Assembly (NCBI RefSeq): GCF_012641435.1
Contig: NZ_JABAIJ010000005.1
Coordinates: forward strand, 248,001-312,000
Direction: 5' to 3'
DNA from: Rhizobium sp. P38BS-XIX
GTDB lineage: Bacteria; Pseudomonadota; Alphaproteobacteria; Rhizobiales; Rhizobiaceae
Length of the DNA: 64,000 nucleotides
Shown here piece by piece: positions 52,383-61,758 of this stretch. Numbering within the stretch: the first letter of the stretch is position 1; each line of letters begins with the position of its first letter. The notes below the pieces were generated by a model. That model was not told where the DNA came from and ran no database searches. It saw only the letters and a program-made list of their open reading frames with translations. The position numbers were made by a program, and so were the translations under genes.

Positions 52383-52395
52383 GAAGTATTCTAAA
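52379..52395 (+). promoter_or_regulatory. Irr-type iron control element upstream of nfu
   Basis: TTTTGAA-GTA-TTCTAAA matches the rhizobial Irr consensus TTTAGAA-N3-TTCTAAA at 13 of 14 fixed bases. It ends 38 bp before the nfu ATG. Irr is the heme-linked iron regulator of Rhizobiales and controls heme and iron-sulfur genes. The match is observed; the regulation is inference. Confidence 0.6.
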
Positions 52396-52433
52396 GTCGG
52401 GACCGGGCGCGCGCCCGCCGCATGGAGATCAAG

Positions 52434-53000
52434 ATGTTCATTCAGACCGAAGCGACGCCGAACCCCGCGACCCTGAAGTTCCTGCCGGGCAAGGTGGTGA
52501 TGGAAAACGGCACTGCCGAGTTCCGCAGCGCCGAGGAAGCCGAGGCTTCGCCGCTCGCCGCTCGCCTCTTCGAGGTCCCGGGCGTGACCGGCGTTTATTT
52601 CGGCTACGACTTCATCTCGGTTTCCAAGGAACAGCAGGAGTGGCAGCATCTGAAGCCCGCTATTCTCGGCTCGATCATGGAGCATTTCATGTCCGGCAAG
52701 CCGGTCATGGGTACGGCATCGGTTCTCTCCGAGGTACAGGATGCCGGCGGCGAGTTCTTCGATGAGGGCGATGAGTCGATCGTATTGACCATCAAGGAGC
52801 TGCTCGATACCCGCGTTCGCCCTGCTGTTGCCCAGGACGGCGGCGACATCACCTTCCGTGGCTTCCGCGATGGCAAGGTCTACCTCAACATGAAGGGATC
52901 CTGCGCCGGTTGCCCGTCTTCCACGGCAACGCTGAAGCATGGTGTGCAGAACCTGCTGCGCCATTTCGTGCCCGAAGTTCAGGAAGTCGAAGCCGTCTGA
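52434..53000 (+). CDS. Nfu-type iron-sulfur cluster scaffold/carrier protein
   Basis: A 188-residue protein. The N-terminal Nfu domain begins MFIQTEATPNPATLKFLPGK. The C-terminal NifU-like domain carries the cluster-binding CxxC in GSCAGCPSSTATLKHGVQNL. It accepts and delivers 4Fe-4S clusters. ATG 52434 has GGAG six bases before it; the in-frame ATG 52422 is less well placed. The upstream Irr-like box fits iron-responsive control. Confidence 0.94.
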   Translation: MFIQTEATPNPATLKFLPGKVVMENGTAEFRSAEEAEASPLAARLFEVPGVTGVYFGYDFISVSKEQQEWQHLKPAILGSIMEHFMSGKPVMGTASVLSEVQDAGGEFFDEGDESIVLTIKELLDTRVRPAVAQDGGDITFRGFRDGKVYLNMKGSCAGCPSSTATLKHGVQNLLRHFVPEVQEVEAV

Positions 53001-53060
53001 GCATGATCCCAAAACGTGTGCGGCGGTTTTTGAAGAAGCTTACGCAAGGCAAAGCGCTCG
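52999..53060. repeat. degenerate rhizobial repeat after nfu
   Basis: Starts GAGCATGATCCCAAAACGTG and continues through GCGGCGGTTTTTGAAG. It resembles the common rhizobial GAGCATGATCCCGAAAAGTG-type intergenic element, with several changes. It overlaps the nfu stop codon. Confidence 0.45.
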
Positions 53061-53123
53061 CGCACGGGAATGTTCGAAGACCAGTCAACTGCGCCTCTAG
53101 CGCGGCTTTTCGGAAAATTTGAG

Positions 53124-53780
53124 ATGATCGTTCTGGCGCTCGACACGGCAGGTGTGGATTGCGCTGCCGCGGTGTATGATAGCGGCAGTGATTCTGTGAT
53201 GGGGGAGGTCACGGAAACGATCGGGCGGGGGCATGCCGAGCATCTGATGCACGTTGTCGACGAGACGTTGGCGAAAGCCGGTACAACGCTCTCGGCGATC
53301 GAGCGTGTCGTCGTGACCGTCGGCCCCGGCTCCTTCACCGGCATCCGCATCGGCGTTGCAGCCGCACGCGGTTTTGCACTTTCCCTCAATGTTCCGGCAG
53401 TCGGCGTCACGACCCTTGAGGTCATGGCCGCCACCGCGCGGGCGCAGAATCCGGGCAAGTCGGTTCTGGCTGCCATCGATGCGAAGCGCGAGGAGATTTA
53501 TCTCCAGAGCTTCGATGCCGATGGCAACCCGCTGGACGAGGCTCGGGCCGTGACGATCGACGAAGCGCGGGCAATTGCTAGCGCCTTCGACGGCTCCGTC
53601 ACCGGAACGGCCGTCGCCCGGTTGAGCGACGCGCCGCCAGCGGAGCGGCCAGACGCATTTCCGATTGCCATCGTCGCCCGGTTGGGCGCCGGCAAGCTTG
53701 CCGGCGAAAAGCCGAAGCCGCTTTATCTTCGCGGACCCGACGCCAAGCCGCAGGCCGGGTACGCAGTCGCCAGGCAATAG
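53124..53780 (+). CDS. tsaB: TsaB, tRNA threonylcarbamoyladenosine biosynthesis protein
   Basis: A 218-residue ASKHA-fold protein that acts with TsaD and TsaE on tRNAs reading ANN codons. Signatures are IVLALDTAGVDCAAAVYD and VTVGPGSFTGIRIGVAAARG. ATG 53124 is chosen; a frame from 53070 would add 18 non-family residues. rimI follows two bases later, the usual pairing. Confidence 0.94.
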   Translation: MIVLALDTAGVDCAAAVYDSGSDSVMGEVTETIGRGHAEHLMHVVDETLAKAGTTLSAIERVVVTVGPGSFTGIRIGVAAARGFALSLNVPAVGVTTLEVMAATARAQNPGKSVLAAIDAKREEIYLQSFDADGNPLDEARAVTIDEARAIASAFDGSVTGTAVARLSDAPPAERPDAFPIAIVARLGAGKLAGEKPKPLYLRGPDAKPQAGYAVARQ

Positions 53781-53782
53781 AT

Positions 53783-54277
53783 ATGCTCGAATCCTACCTG
53801 ACCTTGAAAGCTGAATACGAAATCATCCCGATGGAATTGAAGGATTGCGTTGAGGTGTCGCTCCTGCATTCGGAGCGGTTTGCGCGCATGTGGGACGAGA
53901 CCGAATTTCAAAGTCTCCTCACGCAGGGAACCACCTTCGGCTTCGTTGCCCGCCAGACCAACGCTATCCTGAAAAAGGCGCTTCCTGGCTTCGTGCTGGC
54001 ACGGCATATGGCAGGCGAGGGCGAAATCCTGACGATTGCCGTCAATGCCAAGCTCGGGCGCTCAGGACTGGGCTGGCGATTGATGCAGGCAGCCCTTCGC
54101 GAGACCCGCAATCGCGGCGGCGAGAGCATGTTTCTCGAGGTGGACGGCAGCAATCAGCCGGCACTCGGCCTTTATCGCAAGCTCGGTTTCGAAACCGTCG
54201 GCGAGCGTAAGGCCTATTATGTCAGCGACAACGGCACCAAGTCGACGGCGCTTGTCATGCGTCGCGTTCTTCGCTAG
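53783..54277 (+). CDS. rimI: RimI-like ribosomal-protein-alanine N-acetyltransferase
   Basis: A 164-residue GNAT protein. The acetyl-CoA motif is LTIAVNAKLGRSGLGWRLMQ, then FLEVDGSNQPALGLYRKLGF, very close to the RimI consensus. RimI acetylates the N-terminal Ala of ribosomal protein S18. It is two bases downstream of tsaB and upstream of a Fur-family gene, the order seen in other rhizobia. Confidence 0.92.
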   Translation: MLESYLTLKAEYEIIPMELKDCVEVSLLHSERFARMWDETEFQSLLTQGTTFGFVARQTNAILKKALPGFVLARHMAGEGEILTIAVNAKLGRSGLGWRLMQAALRETRNRGGESMFLEVDGSNQPALGLYRKLGFETVGERKAYYVSDNGTKSTALVMRRVLR

Positions 54278-54392
54278 AGCATTTTTTAGCCGGGCCTACC
54301 TGGCACCGCATCAATGCGGCAAAAAACACATAGAGCGGCAATTCGGCGCTCTGGACCTTGTCACAGTCAAAACAGACCGAAGACAGCAGTTG

Positions 54393-54821
54393 ATGGATGA
54401 TGCCGTAAAATCCCTGGAGGAGCTTTGCGCCGAGCGCGGCATGCGAATGACCGACCAGCGCCGGGTCATTGCGCGCATCATAGAGAGCTCCGAAGATCAC
54501 CCGGATGTCGAGGAACTCTATCGTCGCTCCGTGCAGATCGATGCGAAAATCTCGATTTCCACGGTCTATCGCACTGTGAAACTGTTCGAAGATGCCGGCC
54601 TTCTCGCCCGCCACGATTTTCGTGATGGCCGCTCGCGCTACGAGACCGTGCCGGAAGAGCACCACGACCATCTGATCGATCTGAAAAGTGGTGTGGTGAT
54701 CGAATTCCATTCGCCGGAGATCGAGGCGTTGCAGGAGCGCATCGCCCGCGAACACGGCTTTAAACTCGTCGACCACCGGCTGGAGCTTTACGGCATCCCG
54801 CTGAAGAAGGACGAAGGTTGA
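54393..54821 (+). CDS. mur: Fur-family regulator, Mur type (manganese-responsive)
   Basis: A 142-residue Fur homologue. The winged helix includes MRMTDQRRVIARIIESSEDH and ISISTVYRTVKLFEDAGLLA, and the metal-binding segment is VPEEHHDHLID. The CxxC pair that holds structural zinc in E. coli Fur is missing (LIDLKSG in place of LVCLDCG). This matches rhizobial Fur proteins shown to respond to manganese and renamed Mur. ATG 54393 is chosen; the frame extends upstream into rimI. The order rimI-mur-plsC-miaB is conserved. Confidence 0.9.
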   Translation: MDDAVKSLEELCAERGMRMTDQRRVIARIIESSEDHPDVEELYRRSVQIDAKISISTVYRTVKLFEDAGLLARHDFRDGRSRYETVPEEHHDHLIDLKSGVVIEFHSPEIEALQERIAREHGFKLVDHRLELYGIPLKKDEG

Positions 54822-54851
54822 CGTGAAGGCTTTCATGCAGGAGCGAATGAT

Positions 54852-55649
54852 TTGATAACGAGGCTGCGCATCGGCTGTGCTCTCGTGGTCATCTGCGTCG
54901 TTAGCGTGGTGATGCTGCCGCTGCAGATTCTTTGCCTGCGTTTCGACTGGAAGCTCAGACGCTACCTTCCGCGCTATTGGCACCGCATCGTCTGCTATTG
55001 CCTTGGCGTGCGCATCCACATTGTCGGCAAGCTCGAAACGAGCCGGCCTCTTATGCTCGCCTCCAACCATTCGTCCTGGCTCGATATTCTCGTTCTCTCG
55101 GCCGCTGCCGATGTCTCGTTCATCGCCAAGTCTGAAGTCAAGAACTGGCCGATCTTCGGACTTTTCGCGCAATGGCAGAAAAGCGTCTTTGTCGAGCGCG
55201 AACAGAAGCGAAAGACCGGCGAGCAGGTGAACGAGATCGCAGACCGCATGGCAGCCGGCGAGATCATGGTGCTCTTTCCCGAGGGAACGACCTCGGACGG
55301 GAATCGGCTGCTCGAAGTCAAATCCTCGCTGTTTGGCGCCGCCGCTGCGGCCCTGCCGAAGGCGCCGGACGGCGTCGTGCACGTCCAGCCGGTGGCGGTT
55401 GCCTACACCCGTGTCCACGGCACGCCGATGGGACGTTATTACCGTCCGCTGACGGCATGGCCCGGCGATATCGAGCTTGTGCCGCACCTGAAGGGTATCT
55501 TCCAGTGCGGGGCCATCGATGTCGACGTCTGTTTCGGCGAAGCGGTCGATTATCGCGCAGGCACCAACCGCAAGGAAGTCAGCGCAACGGTCGCGCGGCG
55601 CATCCGCAATATGCTCGCCGGCCGCCTGCTTGGACGCGAGATCGCCTGA
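54852..55649 (+). CDS. plsC: 1-acyl-sn-glycerol-3-phosphate acyltransferase (PlsC family)
   Basis: A 265-residue membrane acyltransferase making phosphatidic acid. One N-terminal helix (about 7-27) precedes the catalytic motif NHSSWLD (HxxxxD) and the phosphate-binding motif FPEGTTSDGNRL. The start is TTG 54852; no ATG in frame fits. Some rhizobial members of this family (OlsA) instead acylate lyso-ornithine lipid. olsB elsewhere in this window makes that possible, but sequence alone cannot decide. Confidence 0.88.
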   Translation: MITRLRIGCALVVICVVSVVMLPLQILCLRFDWKLRRYLPRYWHRIVCYCLGVRIHIVGKLETSRPLMLASNHSSWLDILVLSAAADVSFIAKSEVKNWPIFGLFAQWQKSVFVEREQKRKTGEQVNEIADRMAAGEIMVLFPEGTTSDGNRLLEVKSSLFGAAAAALPKAPDGVVHVQPVAVAYTRVHGTPMGRYYRPLTAWPGDIELVPHLKGIFQCGAIDVDVCFGEAVDYRAGTNRKEVSATVARRIRNMLAGRLLGREIA

Positions 55650-55709
55650 TTTCCAGGTGTTTCCAACTTTTCCATTTTCTCCGAAAGCAAAAGCCACTAC
55701 ATAGCGGCC

Positions 55710-57122
55710 ATGACCAAAGACAGCCTGACCCTCGACGCCCCGGCGACCGACGCCCTGCAGCTCGGCCCCCGCGACGGCTCCAACAGCCGCAAGGTCTTCA
55801 TCAAGACCTACGGCTGTCAGATGAACGTGTATGATTCAACGCGGATGAGCGATGCGCTCTCCCGCGACGGCTATGAGCCGACCGAAGACATGGAAGAGGC
55901 CGATCTCGTCCTTCTGAACACCTGTCATATCCGCGAGAAGGCGGCCGAAAAGGTCTATTCCGCGCTCGGACGTCTGCGGGAGATGAAGAAGCGCAAGGCT
56001 GCCGACGGTCGCGAGATGATGATCGGGGTTACTGGCTGCGTCGCGCAGGCCGAGGGTGAAGAGATACTCCGTCGCGCGCCGGCCGTCGATGTCGTCATCG
56101 GCCCGCAGACCTATCACCGCCTGCCGGATGCGCTTCGCCGCGCCAAGGAAGGCCAGCGCGTCGTCGACACCGAATATGCGATCGAGGACAAGTTCGAGCA
56201 TCTGCCGATCGCCGAGAAGACGAAGATCCGCGCCCGTGGCGTCACCGCCTTTCTGACGGTGCAGGAAGGCTGTGACAAGTTCTGCACCTTCTGCGTCGTC
56301 CCCTACACGCGCGGCTCCGAAGTCTCCCGTCCGGTCTCCCAGATCGTCGAGGAGGCGGAAAAGCTCGTCGATGGCGGCGTGCGCGAGATCACGCTGCTCG
56401 GCCAGAACGTCAACGCCTGGCACGGCATCGGCCCGACGGGCGAGGCCTGGAGCCTTGGCGATCTTCTGTATCGCCTGGCGGAAATCCCGGGTCTTGCCCG
56501 CTTGCGCTATACGACCAGCCATCCCCGCGACATGGACGATCGCCTGATCGGCGCGCATCGTGACCTGCGCACGCTGATGCCTTATCTGCATCTGCCCGTT
56601 CAGGCCGGCTCGGACCGTATCCTGAAAGCGATGAACCGGCGGCATACGGCGGCCGAATATCTCACTCTGATCGAGAAGATCCGCACCGCACGCCCCGACA
56701 TCGCTCTCTCGGGCGATTTCATCGTCGGCTTCCCGGGGGAGACAGATCAGGATTTTGAGGATACACTCAGGCTGATCGAGCAGGTGAATTATGCACAGGC
56801 CTTCTCGTTCAAATATTCCACGCGACCGGGCACGCCCGGTGCGGAGTTGAAGGATCAGGTGCCCGAAGAGGTCAAGACTGAACGGCTGGAGCGCTTGCAG
56901 GCATTGCTGTTGAGGCAGCAGCACGCTTTTGCCGAGGCTTGCGTCGGTAAAACAGTGGATATCCTTCTGGAAAAGCCGGGTCGGATGCCGGGCCAGTTGA
57001 TTGGACGCTCCCCTTGGCTGCAATCTGTGAATGTTGATGCAAAAGCATCGCAAATCGGTGACATTATTAACGTACGAATCACCGGAACCAGCACTAACAG
57101 CCTTTTTGCTGAATTGCTCTAG
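55710..57122 (+). CDS. miaB: tRNA-2-methylthio-N6-dimethylallyladenosine synthase MiaB
   Basis: A 470-residue radical-SAM methylthiotransferase. The UPF0004 domain begins KTYGCQMNVYDS with later Cys in LLNTCHIREKA and GVTGCVAQAEG. The radical-SAM cluster motif is QEGCDKFCTFCVVPYTRG, and the TRAM domain is at the C-terminus. It thiomethylates i6A37 of tRNA. It lies upstream of phoH and ybeY, the conserved order. Confidence 0.97.
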   Translation: MTKDSLTLDAPATDALQLGPRDGSNSRKVFIKTYGCQMNVYDSTRMSDALSRDGYEPTEDMEEADLVLLNTCHIREKAAEKVYSALGRLREMKKRKAADGREMMIGVTGCVAQAEGEEILRRAPAVDVVIGPQTYHRLPDALRRAKEGQRVVDTEYAIEDKFEHLPIAEKTKIRARGVTAFLTVQEGCDKFCTFCVVPYTRGSEVSRPVSQIVEEAEKLVDGGVREITLLGQNVNAWHGIGPTGEAWSLGDLLYRLAEIPGLARLRYTTSHPRDMDDRLIGAHRDLRTLMPYLHLPVQAGSDRILKAMNRRHTAAEYLTLIEKIRTARPDIALSGDFIVGFPGETDQDFEDTLRLIEQVNYAQAFSFKYSTRPGTPGAELKDQVPEEVKTERLERLQALLLRQQHAFAEACVGKTVDILLEKPGRMPGQLIGRSPWLQSVNVDAKASQIGDIINVRITGTSTNSLFAELL

Positions 57123-57152
57123 GTTCCGGACGGGCCAAAGGAGCCGCACCGC

Positions 57153-58205
57153 TTGAACGGACAGGAATTGGTTTCTTCTTCATCGCGCCAGCAACGCACC
57201 GCGAGCGACGCCAATCACTTCACCCTGACGTTCGAAAACAATCGGTTCGCCAGCGAACTTTTCGGGCAATTCGACCAGAATTTGAAGCTGCTCGAAGAGC
57301 GTCTCGGCATCGATGCCCGAGCTCGCGGCAATTCGGTCGTGATCACGGGCGACGTGCTTGCGACCAATCAGGCCCGACGCACGCTCGATTACCTCTATGA
57401 CAAGCTGCAAAAAGGCGGCAATGTAGAGCGTTCCGACGTGGAAGGGGCAATCCGCATGGCGGTTGCCGCCGACGACCAATTGACACTGCCGACCATGGAG
57501 AGAAAAGCCAAGTTGACGATGGCGCAGATTTCGACGCGCAAGAAGACGATTATTGCTCGTACGCCGACCCAGGATGCCTATATGCGGGCGTTGGAGCGTT
57601 CGGAGCTTGTCCTCGGTGTCGGCCCCGCCGGTACCGGCAAGACCTATCTGGCCGTGGCGCAGGCCGCTCAGCTTCTGGAGCGCGGTGCCGTGGAGAAGAT
57701 CATCCTGTCGCGCCCGGCCGTCGAGGCCGGCGAGCGTCTGGGCTTCCTGCCCGGCGACATGAAGGAAAAGGTCGATCCCTACCTGCGTCCGCTCTATGAC
57801 GCGCTTTACGACATGATGCCCGGCGACAAGGTGGAGCGCGCGATTACCGCAGGCGTCATCGAGATTGCGCCGCTGGCCTTCATGCGTGGTCGCACGCTCG
57901 CGAATGCCGCCGTCATCCTCGACGAGGCGCAGAACACCACATCCATGCAGATGAAGATGTTCCTCACCCGTCTCGGCGAAAATTCGCGGATGATCGTGAC
58001 CGGCGATCCGAGCCAGATCGACTTGCCGCGCGGCGTCAGATCCGGCCTGGTGGAGGCGCTCGAGCTGCTGAATGGTGTCGAAGGCATCACCATCGTCCGC
58101 TTCAAGGATACGGACGTCGTCCGCCACCCGCTGGTGGCGCGTATCGTTCGTGCCTACGATTCCACCTACGCCGCAAAGGCCGAGGAAAGCGATACGCAGA
58201 TCTGA
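57153..58205 (+). CDS. PhoH-like ATPase
   Basis: A 350-residue PhoH family ATPase with Walker A GVGPAGTGKTYLAVAQAAQL, the following SRPAVEAGERLGFLPGDMKE, and Walker B AAVILDEAQNTTSMQMKMFL. The N-terminus carries a KH-like RNA-binding region. Members often pair with YbeY, as here (ybeY is 18 bases downstream), and link to RNA handling. The start codon is TTG 57153; PhoB regulation is not implied by the name. Confidence 0.92.
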   Translation: MNGQELVSSSSRQQRTASDANHFTLTFENNRFASELFGQFDQNLKLLEERLGIDARARGNSVVITGDVLATNQARRTLDYLYDKLQKGGNVERSDVEGAIRMAVAADDQLTLPTMERKAKLTMAQISTRKKTIIARTPTQDAYMRALERSELVLGVGPAGTGKTYLAVAQAAQLLERGAVEKIILSRPAVEAGERLGFLPGDMKEKVDPYLRPLYDALYDMMPGDKVERAITAGVIEIAPLAFMRGRTLANAAVILDEAQNTTSMQMKMFLTRLGENSRMIVTGDPSQIDLPRGVRSGLVEALELLNGVEGITIVRFKDTDVVRHPLVARIVRAYDSTYAAKAEESDTQI

Positions 58206-58223
58206 TCTGCGCAGCGAAGGCTC

Positions 58224-58730
58224 ATGACCGAACTCGACATACAGATCAGCGTGGAGGAGGGCGATTGGCCCTCCGAAGAGCAATTGCAAGCCTTGGCCGA
58301 GCGTGTGCTGGGTGAGGCTGCGTCCTACTTGAAGAAGCAGGAAAAGCAGCCGTTTCCGAAGGTCGCGCCGGAACTATCTCTGGTGTTCACGGACGACGCC
58401 TCCATTCGCGAGATCAATGCGGAATGGCGCTCGCAGGACAAGGCGACCAACGTCCTTTCCTTTCCGGCGTTTCCGCTCGAGCCCGGCGGCAAGCCCGGCC
58501 CGATGCTCGGTGATATCATCATCGCCAGAGAGACGGTGGAGCGTGAGGCGGTCGATCTGGAAAAGAGTTTTGACGACCACCTGACGCATTTGATGGTGCA
58601 TGGTTTCTTGCATCTCTTCGGCTACGACCATATGAATAATAGCGAAGCCGAAAGAATGGAGGGGCTGGAGACTCGCATTTTGGCCAGTCTTGGCCTATCT
58701 GATCCCTATGCGGGACAAGACCCCATTTGA
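58224..58730 (+). CDS. ybeY: YbeY endoribonuclease
   Basis: A 168-residue metalloprotein acting in 16S rRNA 3' maturation and ribosome quality control. The zinc motif is HGFLHLFGYDH, preceded by LSLVFTDDASIREINAEWR and VLSFPAFP. It is coupled to phoH upstream and corC downstream. Confidence 0.95.
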   Translation: MTELDIQISVEEGDWPSEEQLQALAERVLGEAASYLKKQEKQPFPKVAPELSLVFTDDASIREINAEWRSQDKATNVLSFPAFPLEPGGKPGPMLGDIIIARETVEREAVDLEKSFDDHLTHLMVHGFLHLFGYDHMNNSEAERMEGLETRILASLGLSDPYAGQDPI

Positions 58731-58755
58731 TTTGAACCCTGTCTGACCAGGAACA

Positions 58756-59931
58756 ATGAGCGACTTTACGACAAGAACGGCCCCTGAGGCCAAAGACGGA
58801 GCCGATGTGGCCTCCTCCGATGAGGTAGGCAGTAGTAGCAACGGCAAGCGATCACATTCTTCATTTTGGGCACGCGCCGCGCGCATTCTGCGCCCGGCAC
58901 AAGACTCCGCCCGGCTGCGCGAGGACCTTACCGACGCGTTGATGACCAACGCGGCCGGTGACGATGCCTTTTCCCCCGATGAGCGGGCGATGCTGCACAA
59001 CATCCTGCGCTTCCGTGAGGTGCGCGTCGAGGATGTCATGGTGCCCCGCGCCGATATCGAGGCCGTCGACCAGAACATCACCATCGGTGAGCTGATGATC
59101 CTCTTCGAGGAAAGCGGCCGTTCGCGCATGCCAGTCTATGCCGACACCCTGGACGATCCGCGTGGCATGGTGCACATCCGCGACCTTCTTTCCTATGTCG
59201 CCAAGCAGGCGCGCAACAAGCGCCGCGGCAGCGGCGCGAAGACGGCTGCGGCTGCGGCAACGGGTGCGACTGCCACGGAAAAGGCGCCGCGCTCGGCCAA
59301 GCCGAATTTCGATCTCTCGCGCGTCGATCTGCAGAAGACCCTGGCTGATGCCGGCATCATCCGCAAGATCCTCTTCGTGCCGCCCTCCATGCTGGCTTCG
59401 GATCTTCTGCGCCGCATGCAGGTCAACCGTACGCAGATGGCGCTTGTCATCGACGAATATGGCGGCACCGACGGCCTCGCCTCGCACGAGGACATCGTCG
59501 AAATGGTTGTCGGCGATATCGACGATGAGCACGATGACGACGAGGTGATGTTCAAGCGCGTTTCGGAAGACGTCTTTGTCGCCGATGCCCGCGTCGAGCT
59601 GGAAGAGATCGCGGCGGCGATTGGCCCGGATTTCGATATTGCCGAACAGGTGGACGAGGTGGATACGCTCGGCGGTCTGATCTTCTCGGCGCTTGGCCGC
59701 ATTCCGGTGCGTGGCGAGGTGGTACAGGCGCTTCCCGGCTTCGAGTTCCATATTCTCGACGCCGATCCGCGCCGCATCAAGCGGGTTCGCATCACGCGCA
59801 AGCGCCATGCCGTCCGTCGCCGGCCGACCGTCAAGCTGGAAGGGGAGGCAGGATCGTCGGAGCGCGATTTGCCGGCACCGGAAGCAATTGCTGAGGAAAG
59901 TTCTGCGGGGTCCAGCACCTCGACGCATTAA
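58756..59931 (+). CDS. CorC/TlyC family CBS-domain protein
   Basis: A 391-residue cytosolic protein with paired CBS domains. The first includes VRVEDVMVPRADIEAVDQNI and MPVYADTLDDPRGMVHIRDL, followed by an Ala-rich insert (about 150-185), then LADAGIIRKILFVPPSMLAS. The C-terminal CorC/HlyC transporter-associated domain follows with VDTLGGLIFSALGRIPVRGE. It lacks membrane helices. The group is named for magnesium efflux, though the ybeY-corC-lnt cluster suggests a link to envelope biogenesis. The last 50 residues are low-complexity. Confidence 0.9.
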   Translation: MSDFTTRTAPEAKDGADVASSDEVGSSSNGKRSHSSFWARAARILRPAQDSARLREDLTDALMTNAAGDDAFSPDERAMLHNILRFREVRVEDVMVPRADIEAVDQNITIGELMILFEESGRSRMPVYADTLDDPRGMVHIRDLLSYVAKQARNKRRGSGAKTAAAAATGATATEKAPRSAKPNFDLSRVDLQKTLADAGIIRKILFVPPSMLASDLLRRMQVNRTQMALVIDEYGGTDGLASHEDIVEMVVGDIDDEHDDDEVMFKRVSEDVFVADARVELEEIAAAIGPDFDIAEQVDEVDTLGGLIFSALGRIPVRGEVVQALPGFEFHILDADPRRIKRVRITRKRHAVRRRPTVKLEGEAGSSERDLPAPEAIAEESSAGSSTSTH

Positions 59932-60009
59932 GTGCCACTTCAGCAGGACAAATCGCCGCTTTTTTGAAAGACTGCCGGCAGTTGATTCGCGGTTGGACGG
60001 AGCTGGCGC

Positions 60010-61611
60010 ATGGAATGGCTGTCGGGGAGGGTGATCCTCGTCTGGGGTTTCAAGCGCGCAGTGCTTGCGATTTTGGCAGGTGCGATCGGCGTATTGGCGC
60101 TGCCGCCCTTCGGCTTCTTCGCGGCGATGTTCATCTCGTTCACGCTGCTGGTCTGGTTGCTGGACGGGGTTGCGGCCGGTCCCGATAGCGGCTTTCTCGG
60201 GCGGCTGTGGCCGGCCTTTTTCACAGGCTGGCTTTTCGGTTTCGGCTACTTCGTGGCCGGCCTCTGGTGGCTCGGTCACGCATTGTTGATCGATGCCGAC
60301 GAATTCGCCTGGGCGCTGCCGCTGGCGATCCTTGGTCTGCCGGCCTTTCTGGCAATCTTTTACGGTGTAGCGACGGTCCTTGCGCGGATTCTCTGGTCCG
60401 ATGGCATGGGCCGGATCGCGGCGCTCGCTTTCAGCTTCGGTTTGCTGGAATGGTTGCGCAGCTTCCTGTTTACCGGTTTCCCCTGGAATGCCATCGGCTA
60501 CGGGGCCATGCCCATTCCGCTGATGATGCAGTCGGCGCATGTGATCGGCGTGCTCGGGGTCACGGTGCTTGCCGTCTTCGTCTTTGCTGCGCCGGCGTTG
60601 CTCGGCACGCGGCAGGGACGAGTACCCGGTATTGGGCTTGCGGTGCTCATCGCCGCGGCCCATTTCGGCTACGGCTATTATGCGCTGAGCCTTCCTGACG
60701 GCCCGCCGGCCGGCGGCAAGACAGCGCCCGTGGTGCGCATCGTCCAGCCCTCCATCGACCAGGAAACGAAGATGGACACGGCTGCCGATCGTGCGGCCAT
60801 ATTCGACAAGCATCTGGCGCTCTCCGTGCAACCGGCGGCAAACGGCGGCAAGCGCCCCGATATCATCGTCTGGCCCGAGACGGCGGTGCCATTCATTCTG
60901 ACCGACAACCGCGACGCCTTGACCCGCATCGCGGACCAGCTTGAGGATGATCAGATCCTCATCACTGGCGCCGTGCGCGTCGAGGACATGGGACCAGGGG
61001 TCGAGCCGCGTTATTACAACTCGATCTATGTCATCGATGGGCGCGGCCAGATCATCGGCGCCTCCGACAAAACCCATCTCGTGCCCTTCGGCGAATATGT
61101 GCCGTTCGAGCATATTCTGACCTATCTCGGTATCGAGAACGTGGTGGAACTGCCGGGTGGTTTTTCCGCAGCGACAAAGCGCCAGTTGCTGACCATGCCC
61201 GACGGTATCAAGTTCTATCCCCTGATCTGCTACGAGATCATTTTCCCGAACGAGATGACCCCCGAAATCCGGCAGGCAGACGCCATTCTGAACGTTACGA
61301 ATGACGGTTGGTTCGGGGATACGCCCGGGCCTTATCAGCATTTTCTGCAGGCCAGAGTAAGGGCGGTAGAGCAGGGTCTGCCGCTGATTCGCAGCGCCAA
61401 TACAGGCATTTCTGCGGCAGTGGATGCGCACGGCCGCGTTCTTTCCGGCATAGATTATAATCAGCAGGGCTTTATTGATACGACCTTGGGTGGTGCAACT
61501 GTATCGCGCATCGACGATAAAGCCCGTAAAACATACTTTTGGTTGATCATTTGTGCGGTCGGCATTGTTGCCGCCGTTTCGCGCATGGGTTTTATTTCCA
61601 GGGTGAATTGA
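60010..61611 (+). CDS. lnt: apolipoprotein N-acyltransferase
   Basis: A 533-residue inner-membrane enzyme that adds the third acyl chain to lipoproteins. About seven helices form the N-terminal third. The nitrilase domain shows the triad in IIVWPETAVPF (Glu), DKTHLVPFGEYVPF (Lys) and YPLICYEIIFP (Cys). It is the last gene of the miaB-phoH-ybeY-corC-lnt series. Both lspA and lnt are in this window, completing two of the three steps of lipoprotein maturation. Confidence 0.96.
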   Translation: MEWLSGRVILVWGFKRAVLAILAGAIGVLALPPFGFFAAMFISFTLLVWLLDGVAAGPDSGFLGRLWPAFFTGWLFGFGYFVAGLWWLGHALLIDADEFAWALPLAILGLPAFLAIFYGVATVLARILWSDGMGRIAALAFSFGLLEWLRSFLFTGFPWNAIGYGAMPIPLMMQSAHVIGVLGVTVLAVFVFAAPALLGTRQGRVPGIGLAVLIAAAHFGYGYYALSLPDGPPAGGKTAPVVRIVQPSIDQETKMDTAADRAAIFDKHLALSVQPAANGGKRPDIIVWPETAVPFILTDNRDALTRIADQLEDDQILITGAVRVEDMGPGVEPRYYNSIYVIDGRGQIIGASDKTHLVPFGEYVPFEHILTYLGIENVVELPGGFSAATKRQLLTMPDGIKFYPLICYEIIFPNEMTPEIRQADAILNVTNDGWFGDTPGPYQHFLQARVRAVEQGLPLIRSANTGISAAVDAHGRVLSGIDYNQQGFIDTTLGGATVSRIDDKARKTYFWLIICAVGIVAAVSRMGFISRVN

Positions 61612-61758
61612 CCAAAAAACCCTAAAATTGCATAGTGCTTGGCATCCGCCTTTCGAACGTAGACTGGAGGCCTTGGGGGCGTCGGCTGCAACGTGGCGTT
61701 ATAGGGGTGGTGAGGGTACCGGGTGGCAGGTCCTGAATTCAACCTATGTTAGGGTAAT

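Noticed and set aside
58861..61431. 856-residue open frame on the minus strand
   Set aside because: Runs antisense through both corC and lnt and resembles no protein.
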